64,000 bases of DNA from Bacillota bacterium (GTDB taxonomy: Bacteria; Bacillota; UBA4882; UBA8346). The translations under genes and the position numbers were made by a program. The stretch covers positions 1-64,000 of the forward strand of contig JAEXFN010000041.1 in assembly GCA_023400055.1 (NCBI GenBank), written 5' to 3'. The stretch's first letter is position 1. Each line of letters begins with the position of its first letter. The notes under the pieces were generated by a model that ran no database searches, was not told the origin of the DNA, and was given only the letters and a program-made list of their open reading frames with translations. Below are positions 17,583-26,602 of this stretch, one piece after another.

Positions 17583-19016
17583 ATGAAGCGATTTTGCAGA
17601 GGAAGTTTGGTAATTTTTTTGGTAATTGCCGTGATCACAGCCGCGAAACCTACCTTCGGGATCATGAGTGAACAGGCGAAATGGACCCAATTCAAGAATG
17701 ACCATCTGACCATCCACCTGTTATCGGAGGATACGCCCCCGACGATGGCGGTCAAATCGGTCGTGAATGAATTTACGGCCAAGACCGGAATCAAAGTGGA
17801 GATCACCCAGACGAGATTAGAGGACGTGGTGGCCAAGACCATCCTGGACTTTTCCGCCAAGGCCGGCGATATCGAGTTGATCTATTCCGATCCTTACCAG
17901 ATCCTGTCGCCGTTTCACGGCTATTTGGCCGACATGCGCAAGTTCATGAACGATCCGACCCTCCCCAAAATACCGCTGGGATTGAACGATTTCATCAAAA
18001 CCGACTTGATCGCCGGCGGCTATATGATCGACAAGCAACGTTTGCTGGGCATTCCTTATGACTGTCCCACCATGATCTGGATCTATCGCAAGGATATTTT
18101 CCTAAAATACAAGGATAAATTCATGGCCGAAAAAGGGTATGACTGGACCCCCGGCAGCAATCTGAGTTGGGAGCAGTATTATGAAATCGCCAAATGGATC
18201 AATGAGCATGTTCCGGAGGTTAGGGCGGGCACCGGCCACCAGGCGTTGATGTACGATTCGCTGCAGTGCGATTTCAGCAATGTGCTGGCGGCATACGGCG
18301 GCAAGTATTTCGCCAATGATCAAGTCAATTTGTGGGGTTCCAATCTTCCCGGCAAGTGCATGTTGGATCAGCCCCAGGCGATCGCGGCGACCCGCTTTTA
18401 TAAGAAGTTGCTCCAGATCGCCCACCCAGGCAGCACTTCCTGGGACTGGAACGGCCTGGCCGAAGCCTTTGCCGCGGGCGATATCGCGATGGCCCCGGAG
18501 TTTCATGAATTCGCGGCGACCTTCGAAGACCCGGCCCGCTCCAAAGTGGCCGGCAGAGTCGGTTACGCGCTGTTGCCGCACGGCGTCAACGGCAGCAAGA
18601 ACCATTGGGGCGGCACCAATATTTCCATCAACTCCTACGCGTCGGAGAAAAAGCAGAAGGCGGCTTGGCTGTATATTCTCTGGGCCACCAGTCCTACGGT
18701 CCAGAAAAAGTTGCTGTTGCGCGGCTCCACCCCCACCCGCTACTCCGTCTATAACGATCCTTTCGTAAAACAATGGATCAAATTTAAAGTGAATCCGATC
18801 ATGGAGTCCCTGCATACGGTCACCGAGGCCTGGAAACCGGAGAATATCTTTTTGCGGCCCAAGACGCCCTACTGGTTGGACGTCAACGCCGTGGTTTTCA
18901 CCAATTTGTCGTATATGTTGGCCGGAAAGCTCTCCCCCGAGGAAGCGATGCGCGACGCGACCATCAAAATCGATCGAATCACCGGGTATAACAAGGTCAA
19001 AAAGTACCTCAATTGA
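17583..19016 (+). CDS. ABC transporter solute-binding protein, second sugar system
   Basis: This 477-residue family 1 extracellular binding protein has a signal peptide (residues 1-26, basic start then a long hydrophobic core) with no lipobox cysteine. The family-typical YDCPTMIWIYRKDIF and aromatic pocket residues are present, and the C-terminal half matches sugar-binding proteins of CUT1 systems. ATG at 17583 is chosen over the TTG at 17577; the ribosome site is weak. It heads a three-gene operon with two permeases and no ATPase. It is only distantly similar to the binding protein at 5250, so the two systems import different ligands. Confidence 0.88.
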   Translation: MKRFCRGSLVIFLVIAVITAAKPTFGIMSEQAKWTQFKNDHLTIHLLSEDTPPTMAVKSVVNEFTAKTGIKVEITQTRLEDVVAKTILDFSAKAGDIELIYSDPYQILSPFHGYLADMRKFMNDPTLPKIPLGLNDFIKTDLIAGGYMIDKQRLLGIPYDCPTMIWIYRKDIFLKYKDKFMAEKGYDWTPGSNLSWEQYYEIAKWINEHVPEVRAGTGHQALMYDSLQCDFSNVLAAYGGKYFANDQVNLWGSNLPGKCMLDQPQAIAATRFYKKLLQIAHPGSTSWDWNGLAEAFAAGDIAMAPEFHEFAATFEDPARSKVAGRVGYALLPHGVNGSKNHWGGTNISINSYASEKKQKAAWLYILWATSPTVQKKLLLRGSTPTRYSVYNDPFVKQWIKFKVNPIMESLHTVTEAWKPENIFLRPKTPYWLDVNAVVFTNLSYMLAGKLSPEEAMRDATIKIDRITGYNKVKKYLN

Positions 19017-19063
19017 GTGAAGCGGCGTCGTTGCCAAGGGTTTGAGTCCAAACGGAACCTGGG

Positions 19064-19990
19064 GTGAAGAACTTGTTCAGAGTTATCAGCCGTTTGATCC
19101 CGGTCAAGCCAAAGAATGGCGTTTTGATCGCGACGGAATTGAAAATGTTGTTGCCGAGCCTGATCATACTGGCGGCCATCAGCGTCTACCCTTTTGTCAC
19201 GATGGTGGTCATGAGCTTTTACGACAGCCCGAAGATGCCGGGGCAGATAGCGGATTTCATCGGCTTGGACAATTGGGTGAGAATGCTGTACGACGGCGGA
19301 GTCTGGAATTCGTGGCTAGTCACCTTGGTTTATTTTGTTTTGGCCTTATCGCTGCAGTTGGTTTTGGGCATCGTCATTTCACTGGCATTGGATCAATTTA
19401 AAAAATTACGGGGACTGTTAACCACCCTGATTCTCGCGCCAATGTTCATGGCCCCGGTTTCGGTCGGTTTGCTGTGGCACTTTCTGTTTCACGACAGTTA
19501 TGGCATCTATACGTATTTCGTTCACCAGTTGGGCTTTTTCAACGACATCAGCATCCTGGGGAATATCCACACCGCCCTGCCGGCCATCATTTTGATGGAA
19601 ACCTGGGAATGGACGCCATTGATCGCGATCATTATCATCGCCGGGTTACAATCCTTGTCGGATGAGATTTATGAGGCCGCCATCATCGATGGGGCGAACT
19701 ATTGGCAACAGTTGATTTATATTACGCTGCCATTGTTGCGGCAGACCATTACCGTGGCTCTGTTGATCAGGACCATGGATATCCTGCGCTTTTACGACAC
19801 GATCATGGTCAACACCGGCGGCGGACCGGCCAATTCCACCAAGATCCTGGCCATTCGCATTTTCGAATACGGCTTCCGGCTGTTTAACTTCGGTTACGCC
19901 GCCGTGCTGGGCTTGACGCTGCTCTTGGTCAGCATCGTTTTGGCCAATATTTTCGTGAAAGTCTTGATTGAAGAAGGAGAGATGGAATAG
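19064..19990 (+). CDS. ABC sugar transporter permease (MalF-like), second system
   Basis: This 308-residue inner-membrane permease has six membrane segments and the EAA loop DEIYEAAIIDGANYWQQLIYI. The N-terminus has an extra basic cytoplasmic stretch before the first helix. The frame opens with GTG at 19064; upstream spacing to a CTGGG stretch is poor, so the start is the least certain part. It lies 47 bases after the binding-protein gene and abuts the next permease. Confidence 0.9.
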   Translation: MKNLFRVISRLIPVKPKNGVLIATELKMLLPSLIILAAISVYPFVTMVVMSFYDSPKMPGQIADFIGLDNWVRMLYDGGVWNSWLVTLVYFVLALSLQLVLGIVISLALDQFKKLRGLLTTLILAPMFMAPVSVGLLWHFLFHDSYGIYTYFVHQLGFFNDISILGNIHTALPAIILMETWEWTPLIAIIIIAGLQSLSDEIYEAAIIDGANYWQQLIYITLPLLRQTITVALLIRTMDILRFYDTIMVNTGGGPANSTKILAIRIFEYGFRLFNFGYAAVLGLTLLLVSIVLANIFVKVLIEEGEME

Positions 19991-20836
19991 GTGGCCACGC
20001 AATCGAGATCGCCCCACCGCCAAAGTTATTTGGCCAAGCTAATATTAGGGTGGTTGCTGGGACTTTATTTGGTCTGGACCTGGTTCCCCATCGTCTGGAT
20101 GCTGATGTCCGCCTTGAAGACCGAGCAGAATATGTTCAGCTTTCCGCCCAAGTTCATCTTCGCGCCCACCTGGGACAATTACAAGGTGATGTTCGGCCAG
20201 TTGGGAATCGGCCAGTATCTCTGCAATAGCTTGGTGATCGCCTTTATCTCGACCGCGATCGCTTTATTGCTCGGTTCCCTGGGCGGTTTCGCCCTGGCCC
20301 GCGGCAAGATCGCCGCCAAGAAGCAGATCGCTTTCTGGATCATTTCCACCCGGATGGTGCCGATCGCCGCCATCATCTTGCCGCTCTACATGATCTTCCG
20401 AACATTCCATCTCCTCAATACGATTTCGGCCTTGATCTTTGCCCATGTTTCCTTCAATTTGCCGTTTGCCATCTGGTTGATGAACGGTTTTTTCAAGGAA
20501 ATCCCGGTGAGCATCGAAGAGGCGGCCATGACCGACGGCTGTAGCAAACTGCAGGTTTTTTACCATGTGGCGCTGCCGATAGTCTTGCCGGGCTTGCTGG
20601 TGACGGCCATTTTATCGATGATGTTTTCCTGGAATGACTACGCTTTCGCTTCGCTGTTTACCGGCGCCGAATCGCAAACGCTGCCGGTGATCGCGGCCCG
20701 TTTAATCACCCAACACGGGATCTCCTGGGGCCAGGTGATGAGCATGGAAAGCTTCATTTTCCTGCCGATTCTGGCGGCCGGGATCTTGATTCACAAATAC
20801 TTGGTGCGCGGTATGACCATGGGCGCCATAAAATGA
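19991..20836 (+). CDS. ABC sugar transporter permease (MalG-like), second system
   Basis: This 281-residue inner-membrane permease has six segments, the EAA motif SIEEAAMTDGCSKLQVFYH, and the terminal RGMTMGAIK typical of the MalG group. It starts with GTG directly after the upstream TAG, with AAGGAG in the end of the preceding gene, so the two are translationally coupled. GC-rich complementary stretches follow the stop (about 20838-20882) but lack a convincing T-tract. Confidence 0.92.
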   Translation: MATQSRSPHRQSYLAKLILGWLLGLYLVWTWFPIVWMLMSALKTEQNMFSFPPKFIFAPTWDNYKVMFGQLGIGQYLCNSLVIAFISTAIALLLGSLGGFALARGKIAAKKQIAFWIISTRMVPIAAIILPLYMIFRTFHLLNTISALIFAHVSFNLPFAIWLMNGFFKEIPVSIEEAAMTDGCSKLQVFYHVALPIVLPGLLVTAILSMMFSWNDYAFASLFTGAESQTLPVIAARLITQHGISWGQVMSMESFIFLPILAAGILIHKYLVRGMTMGAIK

Positions 20837-20992
20837 GCGGGCCGGGCGGTTGGCCTGCTTGGCTGGCCGGCTGAGCGGCCCGAACCGTTTTCCTAAAAAT
20901 TTCAGTTGGCCACGGCCGGGGTTTTAGCGCGTTTCGTGAAGGCTTTCCGGCGCATGATGTTTAACCATATCGCAACAAAACAAGGGAAAAAT

Positions 20993-21034
20993 TGTGATCG
21001 CGCTCACAGTTTTTTTCTTTAGACTTGCTATAAT
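20993..21034 (+). promoter_or_regulatory. CRP/HcpR-like site and promoter of the flavodiiron gene
   Basis: TGTGATCG-CGCTCACA (20993-21008) contains a perfect TGTGA-N6-TCACA palindrome. TATAAT lies at 21029-21034 with no -35 match. The palindrome centres about 40.5 bases before the expected start near 21041, the class II activator position. TGTGA-N6-TCACA is the consensus of CRP and also of HcpR, a Crp/Fnr-family regulator of nitrosative-stress genes. The rest of the 335-base gap holds only a small AGCGC/GCGCT hairpin near 21043-21060. Confidence 0.7.
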
Positions 21035-21171
21035 CAAATCAGAGCGCAGAGCGAGCGCTAAAAGAGGAGGCGTTGCGACGTTTATTGAAAATTGGCAAAG
21101 ATTTTAGCCGATGGCTATAGATAGTCCCAAAAATAGCACAATAGCAAAATAATCGTAAAGGAGGGTTTGCT

Positions 21172-22362
21172 ATGAGTTTCAAAATCAATGATCGGGTCCG
21201 TTGGGTCGGGAAAACCGATTGGGAGCTTCGCCGGTTTCACGGCGAGGAATATTCGACGCACCGGGGTTCCAGTTATAACGCCTATCTGGTGGAGGACGAG
21301 CGGATCGCCCTGATCGATACGGTCTGGCAGCCTTTTGCCGCGGAATTTGTGGAGAAATTGCAGCAAGAAGTCGACCTCGACCGGATCGACTATATCGTCG
21401 CCAACCACGCCGAGATCGATCACAGCGGGGCCCTACCCGAGCTGATGAAACGGATTCCCGGGACGCCCATTTATTGCACGGCCAATGGCATCAAATCGCT
21501 GCGGGGCCATTATCATCAGGATTGGAATTTTGTGCCGGTCAAAACCGGGGATCGCCTGAACCTCGGCCAGCGGGAGCTGATCTTCGTGGAGGCCCGGATG
21601 CTGCACTGGCCGGACAGCATGTTCAGCTACCTCACGGGAGACAACATCTTGTTCAGCAACGATGCCTTCGGTCAGCACTATGCGTCGGAATTCCGTTACA
21701 ATGACCAGGTGGATTCGGCCGAATTGTTCCAGGAAGCCATCAAATATTACGCCAATATTTTGACGCCTTTCAGCCGCTTGGTGGAGCAGAAGATAGGCGA
21801 GGTGGTCCAGCTTAATCTGCCCATCAGCATGATCTGTCCCAGCCACGGGATCATCTGGCGGGACAACCCGCTGCAGATCGTCTCCAAGTACCTGGAATGG
21901 GCCAAGGATTACCGGGAAAACCAAGTGACGATCGTCTACGATACCATGTGGAACAGCACCCGGAAGATGGCGGAGGCGATCGGTCAGGGCATTCAGGCCG
22001 TCCGTCCGGAAGCGACGGTCAAACTCTTTAATTCGGCCCGCGCCGACAAGAACGACCTGATCACCGAGGTGTTCAAAGCCCAGGTGCTGTTGGCCGGCTC
22101 GCCGACGATCAACCGGGGCATGCTCTCCTCCATGGCCGCCATCTTAGAAGAGATCCGCGGCTTGGGCTTCCAGCAAAAGCGGGCGGCGGCCTTCGGCAGT
22201 TACGGCTGGGGCGGCGAAGCGGTGAAAATGATCGGCGCCAAGCTGGCCGAAGCCGGTTTCGAATTGATAAACGACGGCTTGAAAAGCAGCTGGGTTCCTG
22301 ACGCGGCGGCGCTTGAAGCGTGCCGGGACTTCGGCCAACGAGTCGCCGCGGCCTTGAAATAA
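21172..22362 (+). CDS. Flavodiiron protein (A-type flavoprotein; O2/NO reductase)
   Basis: This 396-residue cytoplasmic enzyme reduces O2 to water or NO to N2O in anaerobes. The metallo-beta-lactamase-like domain (1-245) has the diiron ligands H79-x-E81-x-D83-H84, H145 (LHWPDSM), D164 (FSNDAF) and H225 (PSHGIIW). The flavodoxin domain (about 250-395) has YDTMWNSTRKMA and GSYGWGGEA for FMN. No rubredoxin domain is fused, so electrons come from a separate donor. AAGGAGG precedes the ATG. The CRP/HcpR-like promoter site fits induction by nitrosative stress or a change in redox state. Confidence 0.95.
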   Translation: MSFKINDRVRWVGKTDWELRRFHGEEYSTHRGSSYNAYLVEDERIALIDTVWQPFAAEFVEKLQQEVDLDRIDYIVANHAEIDHSGALPELMKRIPGTPIYCTANGIKSLRGHYHQDWNFVPVKTGDRLNLGQRELIFVEARMLHWPDSMFSYLTGDNILFSNDAFGQHYASEFRYNDQVDSAELFQEAIKYYANILTPFSRLVEQKIGEVVQLNLPISMICPSHGIIWRDNPLQIVSKYLEWAKDYRENQVTIVYDTMWNSTRKMAEAIGQGIQAVRPEATVKLFNSARADKNDLITEVFKAQVLLAGSPTINRGMLSSMAAILEEIRGLGFQQKRAAAFGSYGWGGEAVKMIGAKLAEAGFELINDGLKSSWVPDAAALEACRDFGQRVAAALK

Positions 22363-22508
22363 GTCGAAGTAACGCGTTGTGCTAGATGGATTCCATAAAA
22401 GGCTCGACTTTAGCAATTCGATGGCCTGAAAACCCGGTTATGTGGTAAAGCATCATCCGAATCTTCGAATCGACATCCGGATCAGCGGCAACATTTGATA
22501 GATGCCGC

Positions 22509-22792
22509 GGGGAAGGAATTGAAGGGTAGGTCATGACGCCGATCGGACCTAACCCTTGCCCTTCCCCGCTGAAGCTTAGTCAAAGGAGATCATGGGGCAG
22601 GGTAACCTCGGGCTTTGAGCTCCAAAACCATAAGTCTGCCCGCCCCAAGAGTGTTTTCTTTCAAAGCTATACTTGAGGAAGAAAAGCAAAGCCTTCCCAT
22701 CCAAGGCCTCTAGCGGACAGCGGCCAGGGTTACCCTTCCCCTGGAATCAACTCCTTGAACAGCTTCGATGGGGAAGGGCAAGGGTTAGGTCC
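22509..22792. repeat. Long structured inverted repeat with a third, competing arm
   Basis: A 23-base arm at 22545-22567 (GGACCTAACC...CTTCCCC) is perfectly complementary to 22770-22792. Pairing continues inward: GAAGC/GCTTC, AAGGAG/CTCCTT, then GGGG-CA-GGGTAACC (22594-22607) with GGTTACCC-TT-CCCC (22728-22741). A further imperfect match to the 3' arm, GGGGAAGG...AGGGTAGGTC, lies at 22509-22532 and could pair with the same 5' arm instead. The apical 120 bases contain a GCTTTGA/TCAAAGC stem. There is no reading frame. It occupies most of the gap between the flavodiiron and PAS genes. Confidence 0.85.
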
Positions 22793-22847
22793 AGCCCTTG
22801 TTAACCAGCACGTTATCATCAACTAAAATTTCAAGGAGGAAATGAAA

Positions 22848-23261
22848 ATGCTCGAGCAGTTAAACGAGGCTTTGATCACGGCCATGTTTGAAACCGTGCC
22901 CCTGGAGATTACGGTCATCGACGCCAATGACGAGGTGGTCGGCTGGAATAAGCATGAAACGCGCCTGTTTGTCCGGCCGATGAGTTGCATGGGATTGAAT
23001 TTCCGCAACTGCCACCCGGAGAAGAGCCTGCCGAAGGTGGAGGCGATCGTCAATGACATGAAAGCCGGGCAGAGCGACAAAGTCCGTTTCTGGATTGACC
23101 TGCCGGTGCCCTTGGGTTCGCAGGGCAAACCCCATAAGATTTTGATCGAATTCTATGCGCTCCGCGACGCGCAGGGCAATTATCTGGGTTGCCTGGAATG
23201 CGCCCAGGATATCGAGGAGATCCGGCATTTGGAGGGCGAAAGACGCTTGCAGGATAGCTGA
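22848..23261 (+). CDS. PAS-domain protein (DUF438 C-terminal-like)
   Basis: This 137-residue stand-alone PAS sensor module has TVPLEITVIDANDEVVGWNKHE at the start of the fold and ends with FYALRDAQGNYLGCLECAQDIEEIRHLEG, the classic PAS/PAC hand-over to a signalling helix. No output domain follows. Similar domains form the C-terminus of DUF438 proteins and may bind haem or other cofactors. ATG at 22848 is eight bases after AGGAGG; ATG at 22842 is too close to it. It could serve as a redox or gas sensor connected with the flavodiiron protein upstream, but this is position-based inference. Confidence 0.8.
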   Translation: MLEQLNEALITAMFETVPLEITVIDANDEVVGWNKHETRLFVRPMSCMGLNFRNCHPEKSLPKVEAIVNDMKAGQSDKVRFWIDLPVPLGSQGKPHKILIEFYALRDAQGNYLGCLECAQDIEEIRHLEGERRLQDS

Positions 23262-23300
23262 GCGCGGGGCAGAGAGCTTCACCAATGAATGAGGCGTTAA

Positions 23301-23325
23301 GGCCGTCCGAAGGGGCGGCTTTTTC
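23301..23325 (+). terminator. Rho-independent terminator
   Basis: GCCGTCC (23302-23308) pairs with GGGCGGC (23313-23319, one wobble) and is followed by five T residues. It lies 40 bases after the PAS gene. Confidence 0.75.
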
Positions 23326-23389
23326 GTTGCCGAAAAGATCGCGGCCGGAATCGGTCCGCGAAACTTACGACGTTGCTCGACCGTGCTGG

Positions 23390-23810
23390 AGCCTCGGTCC
23401 TGCTTCCCCAAATCCCAGGGGAGCAGGGATGGTTCCCATATAAACAGGGGCGGTCTTCGGGGAAGCAGTTATGGCCTTGGTAGATGCAGGGACGCTGCTT
23501 GAGAATGCTTCCCCGCTCTTTAAGGAAGCAGGGATGGTTTTCGAAGCGGTAGGGATCCGCTTCGAGAAAGTAGGGATGGTGTTCAAGGAAGTGGGGATGG
23601 TCTTTGAGGAAGCAGGGATGGCCCCGTCCTATGAACGGACCCTAACGTACCTTACAAGGACAAAGACCATACCTGACAAGGATCATCGCGTACCTGACAA
23701 GGACGCGAAGGTCCTTTGAGGGGCGAAGGCCGTCCCTAACACGGACATGTCTCATCCCTAAAAGACCAAGCACCATCCCTGACATGAGCAGCATGATCCG
23801 GGATGGCTGA
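23390..23810. repeat. Degenerate 21-bp tandem array, array 2
   Basis: GGGAT cores recur at 23531, 23552, 23573, 23594 and 23615, exactly 21 bases apart, in units like AGGAAGCAGGGATGGTNTT. From about 23648 the unit changes to TACCTGACAAGGA-like sequence with steps of 21-22 bases. This second half resembles array 1 (2322-2551) in CCTGACAAGGA and CCTAACACGGAC. Open frames here give heptads such as GMVFEEA but no protein fold. From 23811 to about 24180 I see no gene or clear signal. Confidence 0.8.
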
Positions 23811-24194
23811 GGCAGCGGGGAAGCTGGACGGGGGAGGATATGAGCGAGACGGAGCAATGGGCGGGTTTCGCGGCGCGGTTTATCTTTTGTCCCGGATGAC
23901 CAATGGACTGATACCATAATAATTTTGATTGTGTTTCTAAAACATTAACATTATGATAAAGGTAGAGCTGGCGTCGGAACGGCCAAATCGCGGTTGCGAC
24001 CGTTCAGCGACAGCGCTTAAGGGAGCCGGGAACGAAGCGGGGCGGATCCGGCCGATGGACGAAAGGAAGGTGGTAGCGGGGCGCGGCGCGGCGGATGTTC
24101 CGGCTCTGTCCCGGACGCGGCACAGCAACGAAATAGGGTATCGATATTTGACTTGAATGCTTTACGGGGCTTTTTCGAAGGGCCAAGCCATTGG

Positions 24195-24335
24195 GGGCCA
24201 TGGGATAAAGTCTTTTAACTTTGGAAATCGGCCTATTAAGGATTGGATACGACTTTATCCCTCGCTTGCCCGAGCTTTTGTGATCACCCCGATATTTTCG
24301 GAGGGGCTTGATCACTTTATCACAACGCTTTTAGA
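24195..24335 (+). repeat. Interspersed repeat family 2, copy A
   Basis: GGGATAAAGTC (24202-24212) is the exact complement of GACTTTATCCC (24251-24261), giving a large stem-loop. It is followed by CTCGCTTGCCCGAGCTTTT and a second hairpin built from GTGATCA-CCCC (24280-24290) and GGGG...TGATCAC (24303-24315), then ACAACGCTTTT. Related copies are at 34002-34140 (plus) and 55240-55335 (minus). Confidence 0.78.
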
Positions 24336-24467
24336 ATGGCATTGGTTCTTCCCGGGCTGTTCTGATTGCTCCTTGCTTTGGTACTTGTGACGCCGGGCCG
24401 CCTCATCCGGTCCGGCGCGGATTGGTGAAACGGTTTTTGAGACTTACGGAGAAGAAAGGAGATAAAA

Positions 24468-26522
24468 ATGACCAACGCCTATGCAGTAAAGGATCCCGAT
24501 TTCAATTTGAGTCCATTCACGGGAATGACCCGACGGCACTACATCGAACTGGCCAAATATATTTTGACCCGGGCCTTCGCAGGGGTGCACTCGCTGGAGA
24601 CTCCGCTGGTCTTTCCGCTGGTTCCGGGCAAAACCTATCCTCAGCCCGGCGATCCGGCCTGGCGGTACCGCTCCTTCGAGTTCGAGGCGCTGGAGCGGAG
24701 CTTGACGCTGGCCGGACCGCTGATGCACGTCGACCCCGAAGTAACGATCAACGGCATTAAGCTGAGAGACTATTACTGCCTGCAATTGTATAACGCCTTG
24801 ACTCCCGGCCATCCCAATTCCCTGCCCCTGCCCGAGGAGCTGCCCGATGCCACCTACCAGTTCACCTGCGAATTCGGCGGCCTGTTCAAAACCTTGCTGC
24901 TGCTGCCGGACATCATCTGGCCTTATTACACTCAAAAACAAAAAGACGAGATGGCGGTGGCCATTTCCAAATGGGCCCATCACCGGACCACCCAGAACAA
25001 TTGGCGGATCTTCAACATCGAGGCGCTGTCTTTCCTGAAGAAAAACGGCTACGAAATCGACGAGGAGCTGCTGAAGAGCCATCTCTTGTGGGTGGTTTCG
25101 TACCATTCGGGCAGCGGCTGGTATCTCGAACAAACCTACAATTACTACACGATCAGCCTGTTCGTGGTCTACGGCACCATTTGGAACCGGGCCTTCGGCG
25201 ACGAGTATTATCCGGAGATCGCCGCGGCCATCGAGGCATCGGCGCACGAGCTGTTCAAGACCTATACCGACTTTTTCGCGCGCGACGGTTATATCAACAT
25301 GTGGGCCCGCAGCATCTGTTACCGGACCTGGATCTCGGGCGGCTTCCCCATCTCCTTCATGCTCAAGGGCGAGTCGCCCTTGGACCCCGGCTGGGCGAGG
25401 CGGCTCTGCTCCGGCTCGCTGCTCCAGTTCGTGACGCGGGAGGAGTTTTATGAAAATGACGTTCCCAGCCTGGGGTTCTATGGCCACAAGGAGTTCATGC
25501 TGCAAAATTACAGCTGCCCGGGGAGCCCGTTCCTGATGTTTTTGCCCCTGGTCTGCCTGGCATTGCCCGAGGATGCGCCGTTCTGGACCGCCCGGGAAAA
25601 CGAGGGCTACTGGGCGGAGCTCGGCGACCGTTCGCGGCGGGCCGTGCTCGAGGAACCCGGTCTGGTGCTGGTCAATCACGGCAAAACCGGCACGGCGGAG
25701 ATCATTCCCGGCAAGGTCTATTACGACGATCCCAACTACTCCAAACTGGTTTACAACACCCATTTCCCCTGGGAGGATCAGGATCCGCAGGGCGGAACGG
25801 CGATGGAATACAGCTTCCGGAGCCTTGACCCGCGCGACATCCGCGGCGAGGACATCAATTTTTACCTCACCGGACGCACGGTGGCCAACGATTCCGAGAA
25901 GAACCGCTCGTTTACCACCTCGCAGAGCGTCCTCTATAACGGGGTGCGGGACGATGTCCTCTACCGGCAGCTGATCATGAGAAAGCCGCCCAATAACGGC
26001 GTGGGCTACATCATCGATCTGGCGGAGATCATCATCCCCGGCGGGGTGATCCGGGTGGACCGCTGCCGGATGGCTTTCGAGCACGAATTGACCCTCGGCC
26101 ACTTCGGCCTGCCTCACCGCGGCGGCGAACCGGCCGTAGTTCAGCAGTTCCGCTCCGCGACGCGGCAAGTGATCACCGCGGCGATTCCCGGCCGGAGGGT
26201 GGCCCTGATAACCTACCACGGCTGGGATGAGCTGCGCAGCCTGACCCACCGCGGCCGGAACGCCGAGGCCGACGAGAGCACCGTCCTATATGCCTACCGC
26301 AAGCGGACCCGCCAGAATCCGGCCATGGAGCTCATGATCGCGGTCATGCTGCACCGGACCGACGACGCCGAGTGGACCGAAGCGGAGCTATCGCCCATCG
26401 CCGAGATCGCGATCCAGGAGGTCACGCCGTCCCAATCGGTCCTGGGCGCGACGATCCAGCTGACCGACGGCTGGACCTACTGCGTCGACTTCAAGAATAT
26501 CGACGGACACCGCTCCTGTTGA
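24468..26522 (+). CDS. DUF2264 family protein
   Basis: This 684-residue cytoplasmic protein (no signal peptide) matches the DUF2264 family. The N-terminal 400 residues are probably an alpha/alpha toroid as in glycoside hydrolases and lyases (NNWRIFNIEALSFL, YNYYTISLFVVYG, ARSICYRTWISGGFPIS are characteristic). The C-terminal part (about 400-684) is beta-rich. The reaction is not established; members usually sit in carbohydrate-degradation loci. GAAAGGAGATAAAA supports the ATG. It is a single gene, flanked upstream by repeat family 2 and downstream by the convergent acyltransferase gene, with no transporter attached. Codon use is strongly GC-biased, producing a long meaningless open frame on the other strand. 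Confidence 0.8.
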   Translation: MTNAYAVKDPDFNLSPFTGMTRRHYIELAKYILTRAFAGVHSLETPLVFPLVPGKTYPQPGDPAWRYRSFEFEALERSLTLAGPLMHVDPEVTINGIKLRDYYCLQLYNALTPGHPNSLPLPEELPDATYQFTCEFGGLFKTLLLLPDIIWPYYTQKQKDEMAVAISKWAHHRTTQNNWRIFNIEALSFLKKNGYEIDEELLKSHLLWVVSYHSGSGWYLEQTYNYYTISLFVVYGTIWNRAFGDEYYPEIAAAIEASAHELFKTYTDFFARDGYINMWARSICYRTWISGGFPISFMLKGESPLDPGWARRLCSGSLLQFVTREEFYENDVPSLGFYGHKEFMLQNYSCPGSPFLMFLPLVCLALPEDAPFWTARENEGYWAELGDRSRRAVLEEPGLVLVNHGKTGTAEIIPGKVYYDDPNYSKLVYNTHFPWEDQDPQGGTAMEYSFRSLDPRDIRGEDINFYLTGRTVANDSEKNRSFTTSQSVLYNGVRDDVLYRQLIMRKPPNNGVGYIIDLAEIIIPGGVIRVDRCRMAFEHELTLGHFGLPHRGGEPAVVQQFRSATRQVITAAIPGRRVALITYHGWDELRSLTHRGRNAEADESTVLYAYRKRTRQNPAMELMIAVMLHRTDDAEWTEAELSPIAEIAIQEVTPSQSVLGATIQLTDGWTYCVDFKNIDGHRSC

Positions 26523-26602
26523 CGGCAGCGGAAGGGCTCGAGCACGTTGAATGGGCTTTTACGGGTGTGCCGATGAATCGAAGCCAAAACTCGGCATTCC
26601 GA

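Noticed and set aside
20838..20882. Terminator after the second ABC importer
   Set aside because: GC-rich complementary stretches are present but the pairing is ambiguous and there is no real T-tract.
23471..23719. Plus-strand frame with GMVFEEA heptads
   Set aside because: Same reason: it follows the 21-bp array exactly, frames are open on the other strand too, and there is no supporting start signal.
24444..26249. 601-codon minus-strand frame opposite the DUF2264 gene
   Set aside because: It is a shadow of a GC-rich coding strand; composition is rich in Arg, Gly and Pro without any domain. The same holds for the long frames opposite the SPFH, asd, pflB and MetC-type genes (59029-60687, 60699-62375, 48910-50256, 45544-46920).
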